Positions 17,444 to 28,201 of a stretch of DNA of 64,000 nt are shown piece after piece (the stretch's first letter is position 1; every line of letters starts with the position of its first letter). The translations under genes and the position numbers were made by a program. Below the pieces are notes generated by a model, which did not search any database, was not told where the DNA came from, and saw only the letters and a program-made list of their open reading frames with translations. This DNA is from Bacillota bacterium (GTDB lineage Bacteria > Bacillota > Proteinivoracia > UBA4975), in contig JAAYIH010000027.1 of the NCBI GenBank assembly GCA_012523545.1, forward strand, positions 1-64,000, read 5' to 3'.

Positions 17444-18802
17444 ATGAGCCTGGCAGAGGCTGTATTGGCAGTGGTCTTGCAGCAAAGCAATCACGGTATA
17501 CACATGGTGGACACAGAGGGGATCACCCGTTACTACAATGGCGCCGCCGCGGAAATGGACGGCCTGGAGGTCGCCGATGTCCTGGGCAAACACGTGCTGG
17601 ACGTGTTTCCTTCCCTCAACAAAGATACCAGCACCCTGCTCAGGGTGGCGCGAACGGGGAAGCCTATTATTGATCAGCACCAGGTGTATACCAATCTCAG
17701 GGGCGTGGAGATTGAAACCATCAACACCACGTTGCCCGTTTTTGGGCGGCAGGGTGCGCTGCTGGGCGCCGTGGAGGTGGCCAGGGACATCTCGCAAATC
17801 AGGAAGCTGACGGAACAGATCGTCGAGCTCAGGCGCCGGCTCTCTGCCGGGACCGGCTCCCCAGACAGCCGGCAGACAGCCAGGTACCGCTTTGACGATA
17901 TTGTCGGCTCCAGCCCGGCACTCAGAGACGTGGTGGCCCGGGCTGCCCTGGCGGCGCACACAGATTCGCCGGTGCTGGTAATTGGCGAAACGGGGACGGG
18001 CAAAGAATTGCTGGTGCAGGCCATTCACAACGAAAGCCCGCGCCGCAACATGCCGTTTGTGGCGCAAAACTGCGCGGCGTTGCCCGAGAGCTTGCTGGAC
18101 GCCCTTCTCTTCGGCAGCGTCAAAGGCAGCTTCACCGGAGCCAGGGATTTGCCCGGGCTGTTTGAGCTGGCCGACAAAGGCACCTTGTTTCTCGACGAAC
18201 TGAATGCCCTGCCCCGGCCGCTGCAGGCCAAACTGTTGCGGGTTTTGGAAACCGGGGAGTTGCGCCGGCTGGGCGACACCAAAAGCCGCAAGGCGGATGT
18301 GCGGATTATTGCCGCCATGTCCCGGGACCCCAGCACAACCCTGCGCCCCGACTTGTACTACCGGCTCAACGTCGTCAGCCTGACCCTGCCGCCCCTGCGG
18401 CAAAGAAAAGAAGACATCCCCCTGCTCTGCCGGCACTTCCTCGCCAAACACAATGCCAAGCTGGGTACCAGGGTGACGGGCATCAGCGCACAGGCGCTGG
18501 AGCTGTTAAAGGCGTGGCCATGGCCGGGCAATATCCGGGAATTGTCCAATTTGCTGGAGGGGGTGCTGAACTTCCGCAGCGCCGGCCTCATTGAGCCCGA
18601 GGACCTGCCGGAACAGTACCGGGCCGGCGCTGCGCCCCAATCACTGCGGGCAAAGGTTGCAAAATACGAAGAGAACCTGATTCGTCAGGCCCTGCAGGCC
18701 AATGGGGGCAATATCAGCCGCACAGCCGAATACCTGCAGATACCGCGCCAGACCCTGCAGCGCCGGCTAAAAGACTACAGTTGGCATGATAGTTGCATAT
18801 AA
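17444..18802 (+). CDS. PAS-domain sigma-54-dependent transcriptional activator
   Basis: Enhancer-binding protein of the RocR/NtrC class, 452 aa. Residues about 10-110 form a PAS sensor, 145-375 the AAA+ domain (Walker A GETGTGKE, Walker B GTLFLDE, R-finger region), and about 410-450 a Fis-type helix-turn-helix (ISRTAEYLQIPRQTLQRRL). The sigma-54 contact loop reads GSFTGA in place of the usual GAFTGA. The ATG at 17444 follows GGAGGTGGGG. The gene sits directly upstream of the lysine genes, and a sigma-54 promoter lies in its last codons, so it very probably activates the kdd-kam operon. The PAS ligand is unknown. Confidence 0.9.
   Translation: MSLAEAVLAVVLQQSNHGIHMVDTEGITRYYNGAAAEMDGLEVADVLGKHVLDVFPSLNKDTSTLLRVARTGKPIIDQHQVYTNLRGVEIETINTTLPVFGRQGALLGAVEVARDISQIRKLTEQIVELRRRLSAGTGSPDSRQTARYRFDDIVGSSPALRDVVARAALAAHTDSPVLVIGETGTGKELLVQAIHNESPRRNMPFVAQNCAALPESLLDALLFGSVKGSFTGARDLPGLFELADKGTLFLDELNALPRPLQAKLLRVLETGELRRLGDTKSRKADVRIIAAMSRDPSTTLRPDLYYRLNVVSLTLPPLRQRKEDIPLLCRHFLAKHNAKLGTRVTGISAQALELLKAWPWPGNIRELSNLLEGVLNFRSAGLIEPEDLPEQYRAGAAPQSLRAKVAKYEENLIRQALQANGGNISRTAEYLQIPRQTLQRRLKDYSWHDSCI
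18782..18797 (+). promoter_or_regulatory. Sigma-54 (-24/-12) promoter of the kdd-kam operon
   Basis: TGGCAT-GATAG-TTGCA, with GG at 18783-18784 and GC at 18795-18796, exactly 12 bases apart. It matches the TGGCAC-N5-TTGCW consensus with one pyrimidine change. It lies inside the last codons of the activator gene; transcription would begin near 18808, just before the kdd ribosome-binding site. Confidence 0.8.
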
Positions 18803-18830
18803 TCAAGGCAGCAAAAGGAGGTGCTTTGGC

Positions 18831-19871
18831 GTGTACAAAACAGGCGGTTGCCGCTATGGCAGCCACAGAAGCATTGAACCTGCCGGTTCCCTGCCCCAGC
18901 CGGCCTGGAAACTGGACAATTCGCCGGCCATCTGGGACAATGAAATTCTCATTGCAGCGGAAACGCTGAATATCGACGCCGCCAGCTTCCGGCAAATGTC
19001 CCGAGAGGCCGGAGGAGACGTCGAGGGAATCAAGAAGATCATCCTGAAGACTGTGGCGGAACGGGGGAAACAGCACAACCCCGTAACCGGTTCCGGAGGC
19101 ATGCTGATCGGCCGGGTAGCCGACATCGGCCCGGAACTGAGGGGACGCGACCTGGCTGTGGGGGACAGAATTGCCACCCTGGTGTCACTGTCTCTGACGC
19201 CGTTGAAAATAGACAGGATTCTCGCTGTCCGCCCGGAAACCTGCCAGGTGGACGTCGTGGGCCAGGCCGTTTTGTTCGCCAGCGGCATCTATGCCAAAAT
19301 GCCCGCGGACTTGCCGGATAAACTGGCCCTGGCAGTGCTGGACGTAGCCGGCGCCCCCGCGCAAACAGCCAAAATTGTCTCCCCTGGCGCCACAGTGCTG
19401 ATCATTGGCGCGGGGGGCAAATCCGGACTGCTGTGTTTGCATCAGGCCCGGAAGCGCGTAGGCAGCGCCGGCCGGGTAATTGCCCTGGACTATGCCGAAG
19501 CTGCACTGGACAGAGTTGCGCAACTGGAGGCGGCAGACGTAATAATCCAGGCAGATGCCACCCAGCCGCTGGCGGTTTTGCGCAAGGTTGAGGAAGCTAC
19601 TGCCGGCGACCTGGCCGACGTCACCATAAACTGCGTGGATGTTCCCGGGACGGAAATGGCTTCTGTTTTGGCCACCAGGGACGGGGGACTGGTTTACTTT
19701 TTCAGCATGGCCACCAGCTTTACCGCTGCCGCTCTGGGCGCCGAGGGGGTTGGCAAAGATGTGCAGATGCTCATCGGCAACGGATATACCGCCGGCCACG
19801 CCCAGGTGGCCCTGGATTGTGTGCGTGAAAACGACACGCTGAGAGAATTGTTCACCAGCCTGTATGCATAA
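18831..19871 (+). CDS. kdd: L-erythro-3,5-diaminohexanoate dehydrogenase
   Basis: NAD(P)-dependent oxidative deamination of 3,5-diaminohexanoate to 3-keto-5-aminohexanoate in lysine fermentation. The protein has the Kdd start GGCRYGSHRSIEPAG, the segment WKLDNSPAIWDNEILI and a Rossmann motif VLIIGAGGKSG (about residue 185). The ORF track starts at 18786, but that ATG lies inside the sigma-54 promoter; GTG 18831 has AAAGGAGGTG upstream and gives 346 aa, the known size of Kdd. First gene of a tight operon with kamA-E. Confidence 0.92.
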   Translation: MYKTGGCRYGSHRSIEPAGSLPQPAWKLDNSPAIWDNEILIAAETLNIDAASFRQMSREAGGDVEGIKKIILKTVAERGKQHNPVTGSGGMLIGRVADIGPELRGRDLAVGDRIATLVSLSLTPLKIDRILAVRPETCQVDVVGQAVLFASGIYAKMPADLPDKLALAVLDVAGAPAQTAKIVSPGATVLIIGAGGKSGLLCLHQARKRVGSAGRVIALDYAEAALDRVAQLEAADVIIQADATQPLAVLRKVEEATAGDLADVTINCVDVPGTEMASVLATRDGGLVYFFSMATSFTAAALGAEGVGKDVQMLIGNGYTAGHAQVALDCVRENDTLRELFTSLYA

Positions 19872-19882
19872 GGGGGATGAAG

Positions 19883-21118
19883 ATGACGGCTTATAAACGC
19901 ATTGCGTTATACAAAGATGTGACCCCGGACCAATGGAACGACTGGCACTGGCAGTTGCAAAACCGCATCACCGATGTGGAGACGCTGAAACAGGTCATCA
20001 ATCTGACCGCCGAAGAAGAAGACGGTATCCGCCGGTGTCTGGAAACGTTGCGCATGGCCATAACGCCCTACTATGCCAGCCTGATGGATCCGGATGACCC
20101 CAACTGCCCCATACGGCGCCAGGCGGTGCCCGTTGCCCGGGAACTGAACATGGGCGCCGGCGACATGGACGATCCCCTGGCAGAAGACGTGGATTCGCCG
20201 GTGCCGGGCCTTACCCACCGCTATCCTGACCGGGTGCTGTTTCTTGTCACCGATCAGTGCTCCATGTACTGTCGTCACTGTACGCGCAGGCGTTTTACCG
20301 GCACCACCGACAAGGCATTGCCCCGGGACCGGGTGGAAAGGGCTCTGGAGTATATCCGCAACACCCCGCAAGTGCGCGACGTCCTGATATCCGGCGGCGA
20401 CGGGTTGCTGATTTCCGACAGCCACCTGGAATCAATTATTCAGCGGCTGCGGGCCATAAAACACGTGGAAGTAATCAGGATCGGGACCAGGACGCCTGTG
20501 GTCATGCCCCAGCGCATCACCGCTGAACTGGTAAATATGCTCAAGAAATACCACCCCATCTGGATTAATACCCATTTCAACCACCCCAAGGAAATAACCC
20601 CCGAGTCCAGCGCCGCCCTGGCCCGCCTGGCCGATGCCGGCATTCCCCTGGGGAACCAGTCGGTGTTGCTGCGCGGAATCAACGACTGCGTCGGCGTAAT
20701 GAAAAAATTAGTGCACCTGCTGGTGATGAACAGGGTCAGGCCTTATTACATTTATCAGTGCGACCTGTCCAGGGGTATCGAACACTTCCGCACCAGCGTA
20801 GCCAAGGGCATTGAGATAATTGAGGGCCTGCGCGGGCACACCTCGGGGTTTGCCGTCCCCACCTATGTAATCGACGCTCCGGGCGGAGGCGGCAAGATCC
20901 CGGTCATGCCCCAGTACTTGATTTCTCAGTCGCCGGAAAAAGTTGTGCTGCGCAATTACGAAGGGGTTATTGCCACCTACACGCAGCCGGCGGATTACCG
21001 TTCCCCCGTCTGCGACTGCGAGTATTGCCGGGATGCTCTGGGGGTGCACGGCCTGCTGGCGGGAAAGGAAGTAAGCCTGGAGCCCCGCAACCTGGAGCGG
21101 GGAAGGCGGCGCCAGTGA
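19883..21118 (+). CDS. kamA: Lysine 2,3-aminomutase
   Basis: Radical-SAM/PLP enzyme that converts L-lysine to L-beta-lysine, the first step of the pathway. The CxxxCxxC motif is C126-SMY-C130-RH-C133; PGGGGKIPV near residue 330 holds the PLP Lys, and Cys residues near the C terminus (CDCEYC) fit the zinc site. ATG 19883 is six bases after AAGGGGG; the ORF-track ATG at 19877 touches that site. Length 411 aa is close to clostridial KamA. Together with kdd and kamDE next to it, lysine rather than glutamate or arginine is the expected substrate. Confidence 0.95.
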   Translation: MTAYKRIALYKDVTPDQWNDWHWQLQNRITDVETLKQVINLTAEEEDGIRRCLETLRMAITPYYASLMDPDDPNCPIRRQAVPVARELNMGAGDMDDPLAEDVDSPVPGLTHRYPDRVLFLVTDQCSMYCRHCTRRRFTGTTDKALPRDRVERALEYIRNTPQVRDVLISGGDGLLISDSHLESIIQRLRAIKHVEVIRIGTRTPVVMPQRITAELVNMLKKYHPIWINTHFNHPKEITPESSAALARLADAGIPLGNQSVLLRGINDCVGVMKKLVHLLVMNRVRPYYIYQCDLSRGIEHFRTSVAKGIEIIEGLRGHTSGFAVPTYVIDAPGGGGKIPVMPQYLISQSPEKVVLRNYEGVIATYTQPADYRSPVCDCEYCRDALGVHGLLAGKEVSLEPRNLERGRRRQ

Positions 21119-22131
21119 AAGAATTGCTGGACCGGGCTGTGCAGTACAAGAGCATAGCCGTGGTCGGCCTGGCCAAAAACACCGGAAAAACGGTGACGGT
21201 TAACTGCCTGCTGGACGGATTGAGCAACCGGGGCCTCACGGTGGGGCTGACATCCACGGGCAGGGACGGAGAAAAGGCCGATGTGCTGACGGACCTGCCC
21301 AAACCTCCCGTGGTCCTGCCCCGCGGCGCCGTAGTGGCCACCGCCGGCGGGTGTCTCGGCCAGGGCACCGCCCGCCTGGAAATATTGGCGTCCCTGGACA
21401 TCAGCAACCCCCTGGGCGAAATTGTGCTGGCGCGGGTGCGGGAGCCGGGGACGGCGGAAATCAGCGGTCCTGAGCGCACCAGGGATGTGCAGGCCGCCAT
21501 AGATGCTCTGCTGGACTGGTCCGACCTGGTATTAATCGACGGCGCCCTGGACAGAATTGCCGCTTCGGCGCCTGCGGTAACAGAAGCGGCGATTCTGGCC
21601 ACGGGGGCGGTGCTCAGCTACGACCTGGAGCGCGTGGTGGAAAGCACCGTCTTCTCGGCCCGGAAATTGCTGCTGCCGGCATCTGTCCGCCTTACCCCGC
21701 AAGGCGCCGGACTTTTGGCCGCCGGCAGATCAGGAGTGCAAAGCCGCGACGGCACCGTCAAGCCCCTGCCCATGGCCACCTTAATCGATGGGCCGGTGGA
21801 GCTTTTGGATTACCTGGACGCCCAATGGAGTTGTCTTCTGGTGGGCGGAGCGCTGACCAATGAGCTGGCGCGGTTGCTGGCGGCAGCTGCACAGCGTATC
21901 CCCGGGCTGGAAGTCGTCGTCAGGGACGGCACCAGGATTTTTGCAGATATCAGGCAGTGGCAGGAACTGGAAAGGAACGGGGTGTCGGTTACGGCGGCGG
22001 CTCCCATCAACCTATTGGGGGTCAGCGTTAATCCGGTGGGGAAACACGGGAGAAGGATTCCCGGGGCGGCACTGGTGGAGGCCATTGCCAAAATGCTCCC
22101 CGGGGTGTTGGTCGTCGACCCTTTGGCGTGA
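21115..22131 (+). CDS. kamB: KamB-like P-loop protein of the lysine fermentation operon
   Basis: A conserved protein found beside lysine aminomutase genes, of unproven function. It has a P-loop-like GLAKNTGKT at residues 18-26 and an otherwise alpha/beta layout; no catalytic motif for a pathway step is visible. The GTG at 21115 overlaps the kamA stop codon (GTGA), giving 338 aa; the longer ORF from 21025 lies within kamA. It sits between kamA and kamC. A role in loading or reactivating the B12-dependent aminomutase together with KamC is a reasonable hypothesis only. Confidence 0.75.
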   Translation: MKELLDRAVQYKSIAVVGLAKNTGKTVTVNCLLDGLSNRGLTVGLTSTGRDGEKADVLTDLPKPPVVLPRGAVVATAGGCLGQGTARLEILASLDISNPLGEIVLARVREPGTAEISGPERTRDVQAAIDALLDWSDLVLIDGALDRIAASAPAVTEAAILATGAVLSYDLERVVESTVFSARKLLLPASVRLTPQGAGLLAAGRSGVQSRDGTVKPLPMATLIDGPVELLDYLDAQWSCLLVGGALTNELARLLAAAAQRIPGLEVVVRDGTRIFADIRQWQELERNGVSVTAAAPINLLGVSVNPVGKHGRRIPGAALVEAIAKMLPGVLVVDPLA

Positions 22132-22140
22132 GGTGAAAAC

Positions 22141-23769
22141 ATGAATTTTATCGATGACGCCAGTGCCGAACGCATCGGCCTGACCAGAATCAGGCAACGC
22201 CTGCAGCCCCTGAGCCCGTATGGCCGTTTGCTCAAGAGCCGGATGCCGGTATTCTTGCCTGGTTGCGAGGAACTGGTCCGGGCGGAATGGGCGCTGGTGC
22301 ACGGCGTCCTGGCGGCCCGGGCCCTGGAGCCCGCTGCCGTTGACGCTGTAGAAATGCGCCTGCGCTCGCTAAAAGATATCCGGGGTATTGTCCGCAAGGC
22401 CAGGGAGGGCCTGGTTCTGGAGGATGTGGAGCTGTTTGCGGTCAAACGTTTTTTGCAGTTAACGGAACAGCTGGCCCAGCTCCTGGCCCCTGCGGACTGG
22501 CTTCCCCGCCGACTGCAACTGCCGGATTTGTCCCGCTTGCGGGAAGCGCTGGCTGCCGGCAGCAATTCCGGCTTTTACATCGGTGACAGCTGCGCGGCGA
22601 ACCTGGCGGCCCTGCGCCGGGAACAACGCCGGCTCAAAGACAGGCTGGCGGAAATGAGAAAAAGGAGCCGGCAAGAAATTGAAGCGCTGACCGGGAGAAC
22701 CTTCAATCACCAGGGCCGCCTGCGGGTTAACAAGCTGGAAGGGGAGTTGCTGGCCAAAGTGGCCGGGCTGCCCCAGCTGGTTTTGGCTGCAGAAACATTT
22801 AGCGAGGCGGAGTTTGCCTTAAAACCCAGCGCCGAGATGCTGGCGCTGGAAGAGCACATTGGCCGGCTGGAAACGGATATAAGTGCGCTGGAACAACAGG
22901 TGCGGCAAAAACTGAGTCGGGAAGTTGCCGTTGCCGGGCCAAGACTGCTGGCGGCGTGCCGCCGTCTGGGACGCATAGATTTGTTGCTGGCCAAGGCCCG
23001 CCTGGCCGGGGAAACAGGCTGGTGCCTGCCCCGGCTGACCGGGGACAACTGCATCCGCCTGGCGGAATTTACAAACCCGGTAATCGGCGAGCACTTGGCG
23101 GCACAAGGCCTGTCTTTTCAGCCCCTTTCTTTGGAACTGGGCCGCACTCCGGTAACGGTTATAACGGGGGCCAACATGGGCGGGAAATCTGTCACCCTGA
23201 AGTCGGTGGGCCTGGCGGTGGCCATGGCCCAGCTCGGCCTGCTGGTGCCGGCCAGGGAGTTTGAATTTTCCCTGCGCGCATTTATTTATTATTCGCTGCA
23301 AGGCGAGGATGCCGACCGCGGGCTCAGCACTTTTGGCGCCGAAATCCAGGCGCTGGCGGCCTGGTTGCCCCACAAGAACCGGCACGGGCTCTACTTGCTG
23401 GACGAACCGGCGCGGGGAACCAACCCCTGGGAGGGGAGCGCCCTGGTCAGGGCCATCCTGCACTGGCTGGCCGGGGGCAACAGCCTGACCCTGGCGGCGA
23501 CCCATTTCCCCGGGGTTGCCGGGATGCCGGGGGTCACCCATTTACAGGTTGCCGGACTGTCTGCGGCGGACTTGCAGACTGTATTGGCCCGGGGCGCCGG
23601 CGGCACAGAAGCCCTCCGCAATTTGATGGACTACAGCCTGGTGCCCGGCACCGGCGCCGTCCCCAGAGATGCATTGAAGATCGCCGCTTTTTTGGGGCTG
23701 GAGCCCGAGGTGCTGGCCCTGGCGGAAAAAGAACTTGGACGCAAGCCCTGGAAGGAGTTGAGAGAATGA
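22141..23769 (+). CDS. kamC: KamC-like MutS-related ATPase of the lysine fermentation operon
   Basis: 542 aa with a C-terminal MutS-type ABC ATPase: Walker A TGANMGGKS, signature region STFGAE and Walker B YLLDEPARGTNP. The N-terminal half is helical and resembles the MutS core/lever but lacks the mismatch-binding domain I and the Smr nuclease of MutS2. Its place between kamB and kamD with tight spacing and a GAGGTG site points to a role with the lysine 5,6-aminomutase, not DNA repair. The mechanism is unknown. Confidence 0.8.
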   Translation: MNFIDDASAERIGLTRIRQRLQPLSPYGRLLKSRMPVFLPGCEELVRAEWALVHGVLAARALEPAAVDAVEMRLRSLKDIRGIVRKAREGLVLEDVELFAVKRFLQLTEQLAQLLAPADWLPRRLQLPDLSRLREALAAGSNSGFYIGDSCAANLAALRREQRRLKDRLAEMRKRSRQEIEALTGRTFNHQGRLRVNKLEGELLAKVAGLPQLVLAAETFSEAEFALKPSAEMLALEEHIGRLETDISALEQQVRQKLSREVAVAGPRLLAACRRLGRIDLLLAKARLAGETGWCLPRLTGDNCIRLAEFTNPVIGEHLAAQGLSFQPLSLELGRTPVTVITGANMGGKSVTLKSVGLAVAMAQLGLLVPAREFEFSLRAFIYYSLQGEDADRGLSTFGAEIQALAAWLPHKNRHGLYLLDEPARGTNPWEGSALVRAILHWLAGGNSLTLAATHFPGVAGMPGVTHLQVAGLSAADLQTVLARGAGGTEALRNLMDYSLVPGTGAVPRDALKIAAFLGLEPEVLALAEKELGRKPWKELRE

Positions 23770-25346
23770 AATTGAATCTGGATTCCGGCCTGGTGGAAAA
23801 CTGCCGCGCCGCCGCCCAAAAAATAGCCGCCGATGTACAGGATTTCATCAGGGATAAAACCACGGTGGCGGTGGAGAGGGCCATTTTGCGCCTGCTGGGC
23901 ATAAACGACGCCGCCGACGGCGTGCCCCTGGCCAACATCGTAGTGGACGCCATCGCCGCCCGGGGCGAACTGAATCTCGGCGCGGCGTACTGGGTGGGCA
24001 ACGCCTGCAAACAATTGGGCTTGTCCCCGGCCGCTGTGGCGCAACAGGTGGCGGCGGGAGAGCTGGATTTGTTCGCCCTGCCCCGCTTTGCCCCGGAAGA
24101 ACTGCATCCTTACCTGCGCCAATTGGCCCGGCCCGGTTTGCAAAGGATTGCCGACCGGCGCCGGGAACGGGAAGAAATGCTGGCCCGGTTGCCCATGGGG
24201 CCGGCGCCCTGGCTTTACGTCATTGTAGCTACGGGGGATATTATGCAGGATGTGGTCCAGGCTCAGGCTGCGGCCGAGCAGGGAGCGGACATCATTGCCG
24301 TCATCAGGACCACCGGCCAGTCTTTGCTGGACTACGTGCCCCACGGGGCGACCAGGGAAGGGTTTGGCGGCACCTATGCCACTCAGGAAAACTTCCGGAT
24401 TATGCGCAAAGCCTTGGATGAAGTTGGCGAGAGGCTGGGCCGGTACATCATGCTGGTCAATTACTGTTCGGGCCTGTGCATGCCGGAGATAGCAGCCCTG
24501 GGGGCGCTGGAGCGGCTGGACATGATGCTCAACGACGCCCTGTACGGCATACTTTTCCGGGATATCAACATGCAGAGGACTTTGATCGACCAGAACTTTT
24601 CCCGGACCATCAACGCCTATGCCGGCATAATTATCAATACCGGCGAAGACAACTATCTCACCACCGCCGACGCCGTCGCCGAGGCGCACACCGTTACGGC
24701 ATCCCAATTTATCAACGAACAGCTGGCGTTGGCAGCCGGTCTCCGGCCCTGGCAGATGGGATTGGGCCACGCCTTTGAGATTGACCCGGATTTGGAAGAC
24801 GGCCTGCTGCTGGAAATTGCCCAGGCTTTGCTGGCCCGGCAGCTTTTTCCCCAGGCGCCATTGAAATACATGCCCCCCACCAAGCACATGACCGGCAACA
24901 TATTTAAAGGCTATCTGCTCAACGGCCTGTTCAACCTCACATCGGTGCTGACCGGTCAGGGCATCCACCTGCTGGGGATGCTGACCGAGGCCATTCATAC
25001 TCCCTTTCTGCAGGACCGTTACCTGGCTCTGGAGGGGGCCAAGTACGTCATGAACAACGCCCGGCATTTGGGTCAGGAACTGGAAATCAGGGCAGGAGGC
25101 AAAATCGAAGGACGCGCCCGGGAGGTCTTGGCCAAAGCTGCGGAATTTCTGGCCCGGGTGGCCGACATCGGCCTCTTTGCCGCACTGGAACAGGGGATGT
25201 TCGCCGCTGTCAAGCGCTCCAGGGACGGCGGCAAAGGGCTGGAAGGAGTCGTCATGCAGGCTCAGGGATACTGTAATCCCTTCCTGGAGGAAATGAGCAC
25301 TGAACTGAGGGAGGCGCAGCGCAATGACGGAAACAAAGCGGATTAA
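23766..25346 (+). CDS. kamD: Lysine 5,6-aminomutase (beta-lysine 5,6-aminomutase) alpha subunit
   Basis: Large subunit of the adenosylcobalamin- and PLP-dependent enzyme that moves the terminal amino group of beta-lysine to give 3,5-diaminohexanoate. It has the TIM-barrel sequence of the family (for example MQDVVQAQAAAEQGADIIAVIRTTGQS and PPTKHMTGN), 526 aa against about 516 in Clostridium. Its ATG overlaps the kamC stop (ATGA) and its 3' end overlaps kamE by 23 bases, so the two subunits are translated together. Confidence 0.95.
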   Translation: MKLNLDSGLVENCRAAAQKIAADVQDFIRDKTTVAVERAILRLLGINDAADGVPLANIVVDAIAARGELNLGAAYWVGNACKQLGLSPAAVAQQVAAGELDLFALPRFAPEELHPYLRQLARPGLQRIADRRREREEMLARLPMGPAPWLYVIVATGDIMQDVVQAQAAAEQGADIIAVIRTTGQSLLDYVPHGATREGFGGTYATQENFRIMRKALDEVGERLGRYIMLVNYCSGLCMPEIAALGALERLDMMLNDALYGILFRDINMQRTLIDQNFSRTINAYAGIIINTGEDNYLTTADAVAEAHTVTASQFINEQLALAAGLRPWQMGLGHAFEIDPDLEDGLLLEIAQALLARQLFPQAPLKYMPPTKHMTGNIFKGYLLNGLFNLTSVLTGQGIHLLGMLTEAIHTPFLQDRYLALEGAKYVMNNARHLGQELEIRAGGKIEGRAREVLAKAAEFLARVADIGLFAALEQGMFAAVKRSRDGGKGLEGVVMQAQGYCNPFLEEMSTELREAQRNDGNKAD

Positions 25347-26070
25347 GGCATATGGCGATGCCCTGGACGACGGCGCCGTCCAGCTGTCCTTTACCCTGCC
25401 TGTGGATGCCGGTCCCCTGGCCAGGGCGGCGGCGCTTAACCTGGCTGTACAGATGGGACTGGAGCATGCCGAAATTGCATACATGACCCCGGTGAGCCAG
25501 GGATTTAGCTTTTTTGTGGTATACGGACGCTGCCGTCATTCCGTTGACCTGTCGCGGCTGCAGGTGGCGGAGGCGGGGCTGGAGGAAATGGACTTCTTTG
25601 AGATCAACGATTATATCAAAGAGCACATAGGCCGCAAGATCAACGTGGTGGCCGCTTGTACGGGAACCGATGCCCACACGGTGGGCATAGACGCCATCAT
25701 CAACATGAAGGGATACAAGGGCGAATACGGGCTGGAGCGGTATCCCTGGATCAACGCGTGGAACATGGGCAGCCAGGTGCCCAACGCCGCACTGGTGGCT
25801 GAGGCAGTGCGGCGCAAGGCCGACGCTATTCTGGTCTCCCAGGTGGTTACCCAGCGCGACATCCACATCCCCAATTTGACCGAACTGGTGGAGATGCTGG
25901 AGGCAGAAGGGATTCGGCACAAAGTGGTGCTGGTGGCTGGCGGCCCCCGCATTTCCCATCAATTGGCGGTGGAACTGGGTTACGATGCAGGCTTTGGCCC
26001 GGGAACTACTCCGCGCCAGGTTGCCAGTTTTATTGTCCGGGAAATGGTGCAAAGAAAACTGGGCAACTAG
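25324..26070 (+). CDS. kamE: Lysine 5,6-aminomutase beta subunit, B12-binding
   Basis: Small subunit with the Rossmann-like cobalamin domain. The base-off/His-on motif is DAHTVG (Asp116, His118, Gly121). Lys129, eleven residues after the His, matches the PLP-binding Lys of the characterised enzyme (His133/Lys144). The N-terminal 100 residues form the dimerisation domain. GGGAGG precedes the ATG, inside the end of kamD. Length 248 aa. It is the last gene of the sigma-54-linked block. Confidence 0.95.
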   Translation: MTETKRIKAYGDALDDGAVQLSFTLPVDAGPLARAAALNLAVQMGLEHAEIAYMTPVSQGFSFFVVYGRCRHSVDLSRLQVAEAGLEEMDFFEINDYIKEHIGRKINVVAACTGTDAHTVGIDAIINMKGYKGEYGLERYPWINAWNMGSQVPNAALVAEAVRRKADAILVSQVVTQRDIHIPNLTELVEMLEAEGIRHKVVLVAGGPRISHQLAVELGYDAGFGPGTTPRQVASFIVREMVQRKLGN

Positions 26071-27765
<1,695 letters not shown>

Positions 27766-27815
27766 TAGAAATAGTGAGGGGGAGGCTGTCGCACAAAGGC
27801 TGAGGGGGAGAGGTT

Positions 27816-28187
27816 TTGGCTAAAAAACTGATTGTGGTGGCCGATGACCAGCCGGGAGTAAGGCGCATACTGGCGGAGGTTCTGAGCAAGGACAAATACG
27901 AGTTGATGGAAGCCGCCAGCGGCGAAGAGGTTATCGAAATCATGCAGGAGCGCAGGGTGGACCTGGTTTTTTTGGACGTAAAAATGCCGCGCCTGGACGG
28001 AGTGACGGCTTTAAAGAAAATTGTTGCGCAACCAAAACATCCCCCGGTAGTAATGATGACCGCCCAGGGCCAGGCTGACCTCAGGCAAAGGGTCATGAGC
28101 ATGGGCGCCAGTGCGTATTTGGAAAAGCCCTTTGACATGGATGCCGTCCTGCAGCTCTTGGAAGAGTTAACGGATGAGTTAACATAG
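27816..28187 (+). CDS. spo0F: Spo0F-type single-domain response regulator
   Basis: A 123-residue receiver domain with no output domain, the phosphotransfer protein of the sporulation phosphorelay. Acidic pocket ADDQ, phospho-acceptor Asp in LVFLDVKMP, Thr in MMTAQG, Lys in LEKPFD. TTG 27816 follows GGGGGAGAGG. The position between pyrG and fba (here interrupted by kal-kce) is the classic spo0F locus. The organism may lack Spo0B, as most Clostridia do, so the partner is uncertain. Confidence 0.85.
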   Translation: MAKKLIVVADDQPGVRRILAEVLSKDKYELMEAASGEEVIEIMQERRVDLVFLDVKMPRLDGVTALKKIVAQPKHPPVVMMTAQGQADLRQRVMSMGASAYLEKPFDMDAVLQLLEELTDELT

Positions 28188-28201
28188 AAGGGGTGTTGTT
28201 G

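Noticed and set aside
22141-23769. KamC as a DNA mismatch-repair MutS or MutS2
   Set aside because: It lacks mismatch-recognition and Smr domains and is locked in the lysine operon.
23631-25484. 617-codon minus-strand ORF opposite kamC-kamD-kamE
   Set aside because: Antisense to clear enzyme genes, no plausible ribosome-binding site or protein family.
28139-28155. Sigma-54-like TGG...CTGC upstream of kal
   Set aside because: The GG-GC spacing is right but the TGGCAY element is absent and TTGC is CTGC; too weak to call.
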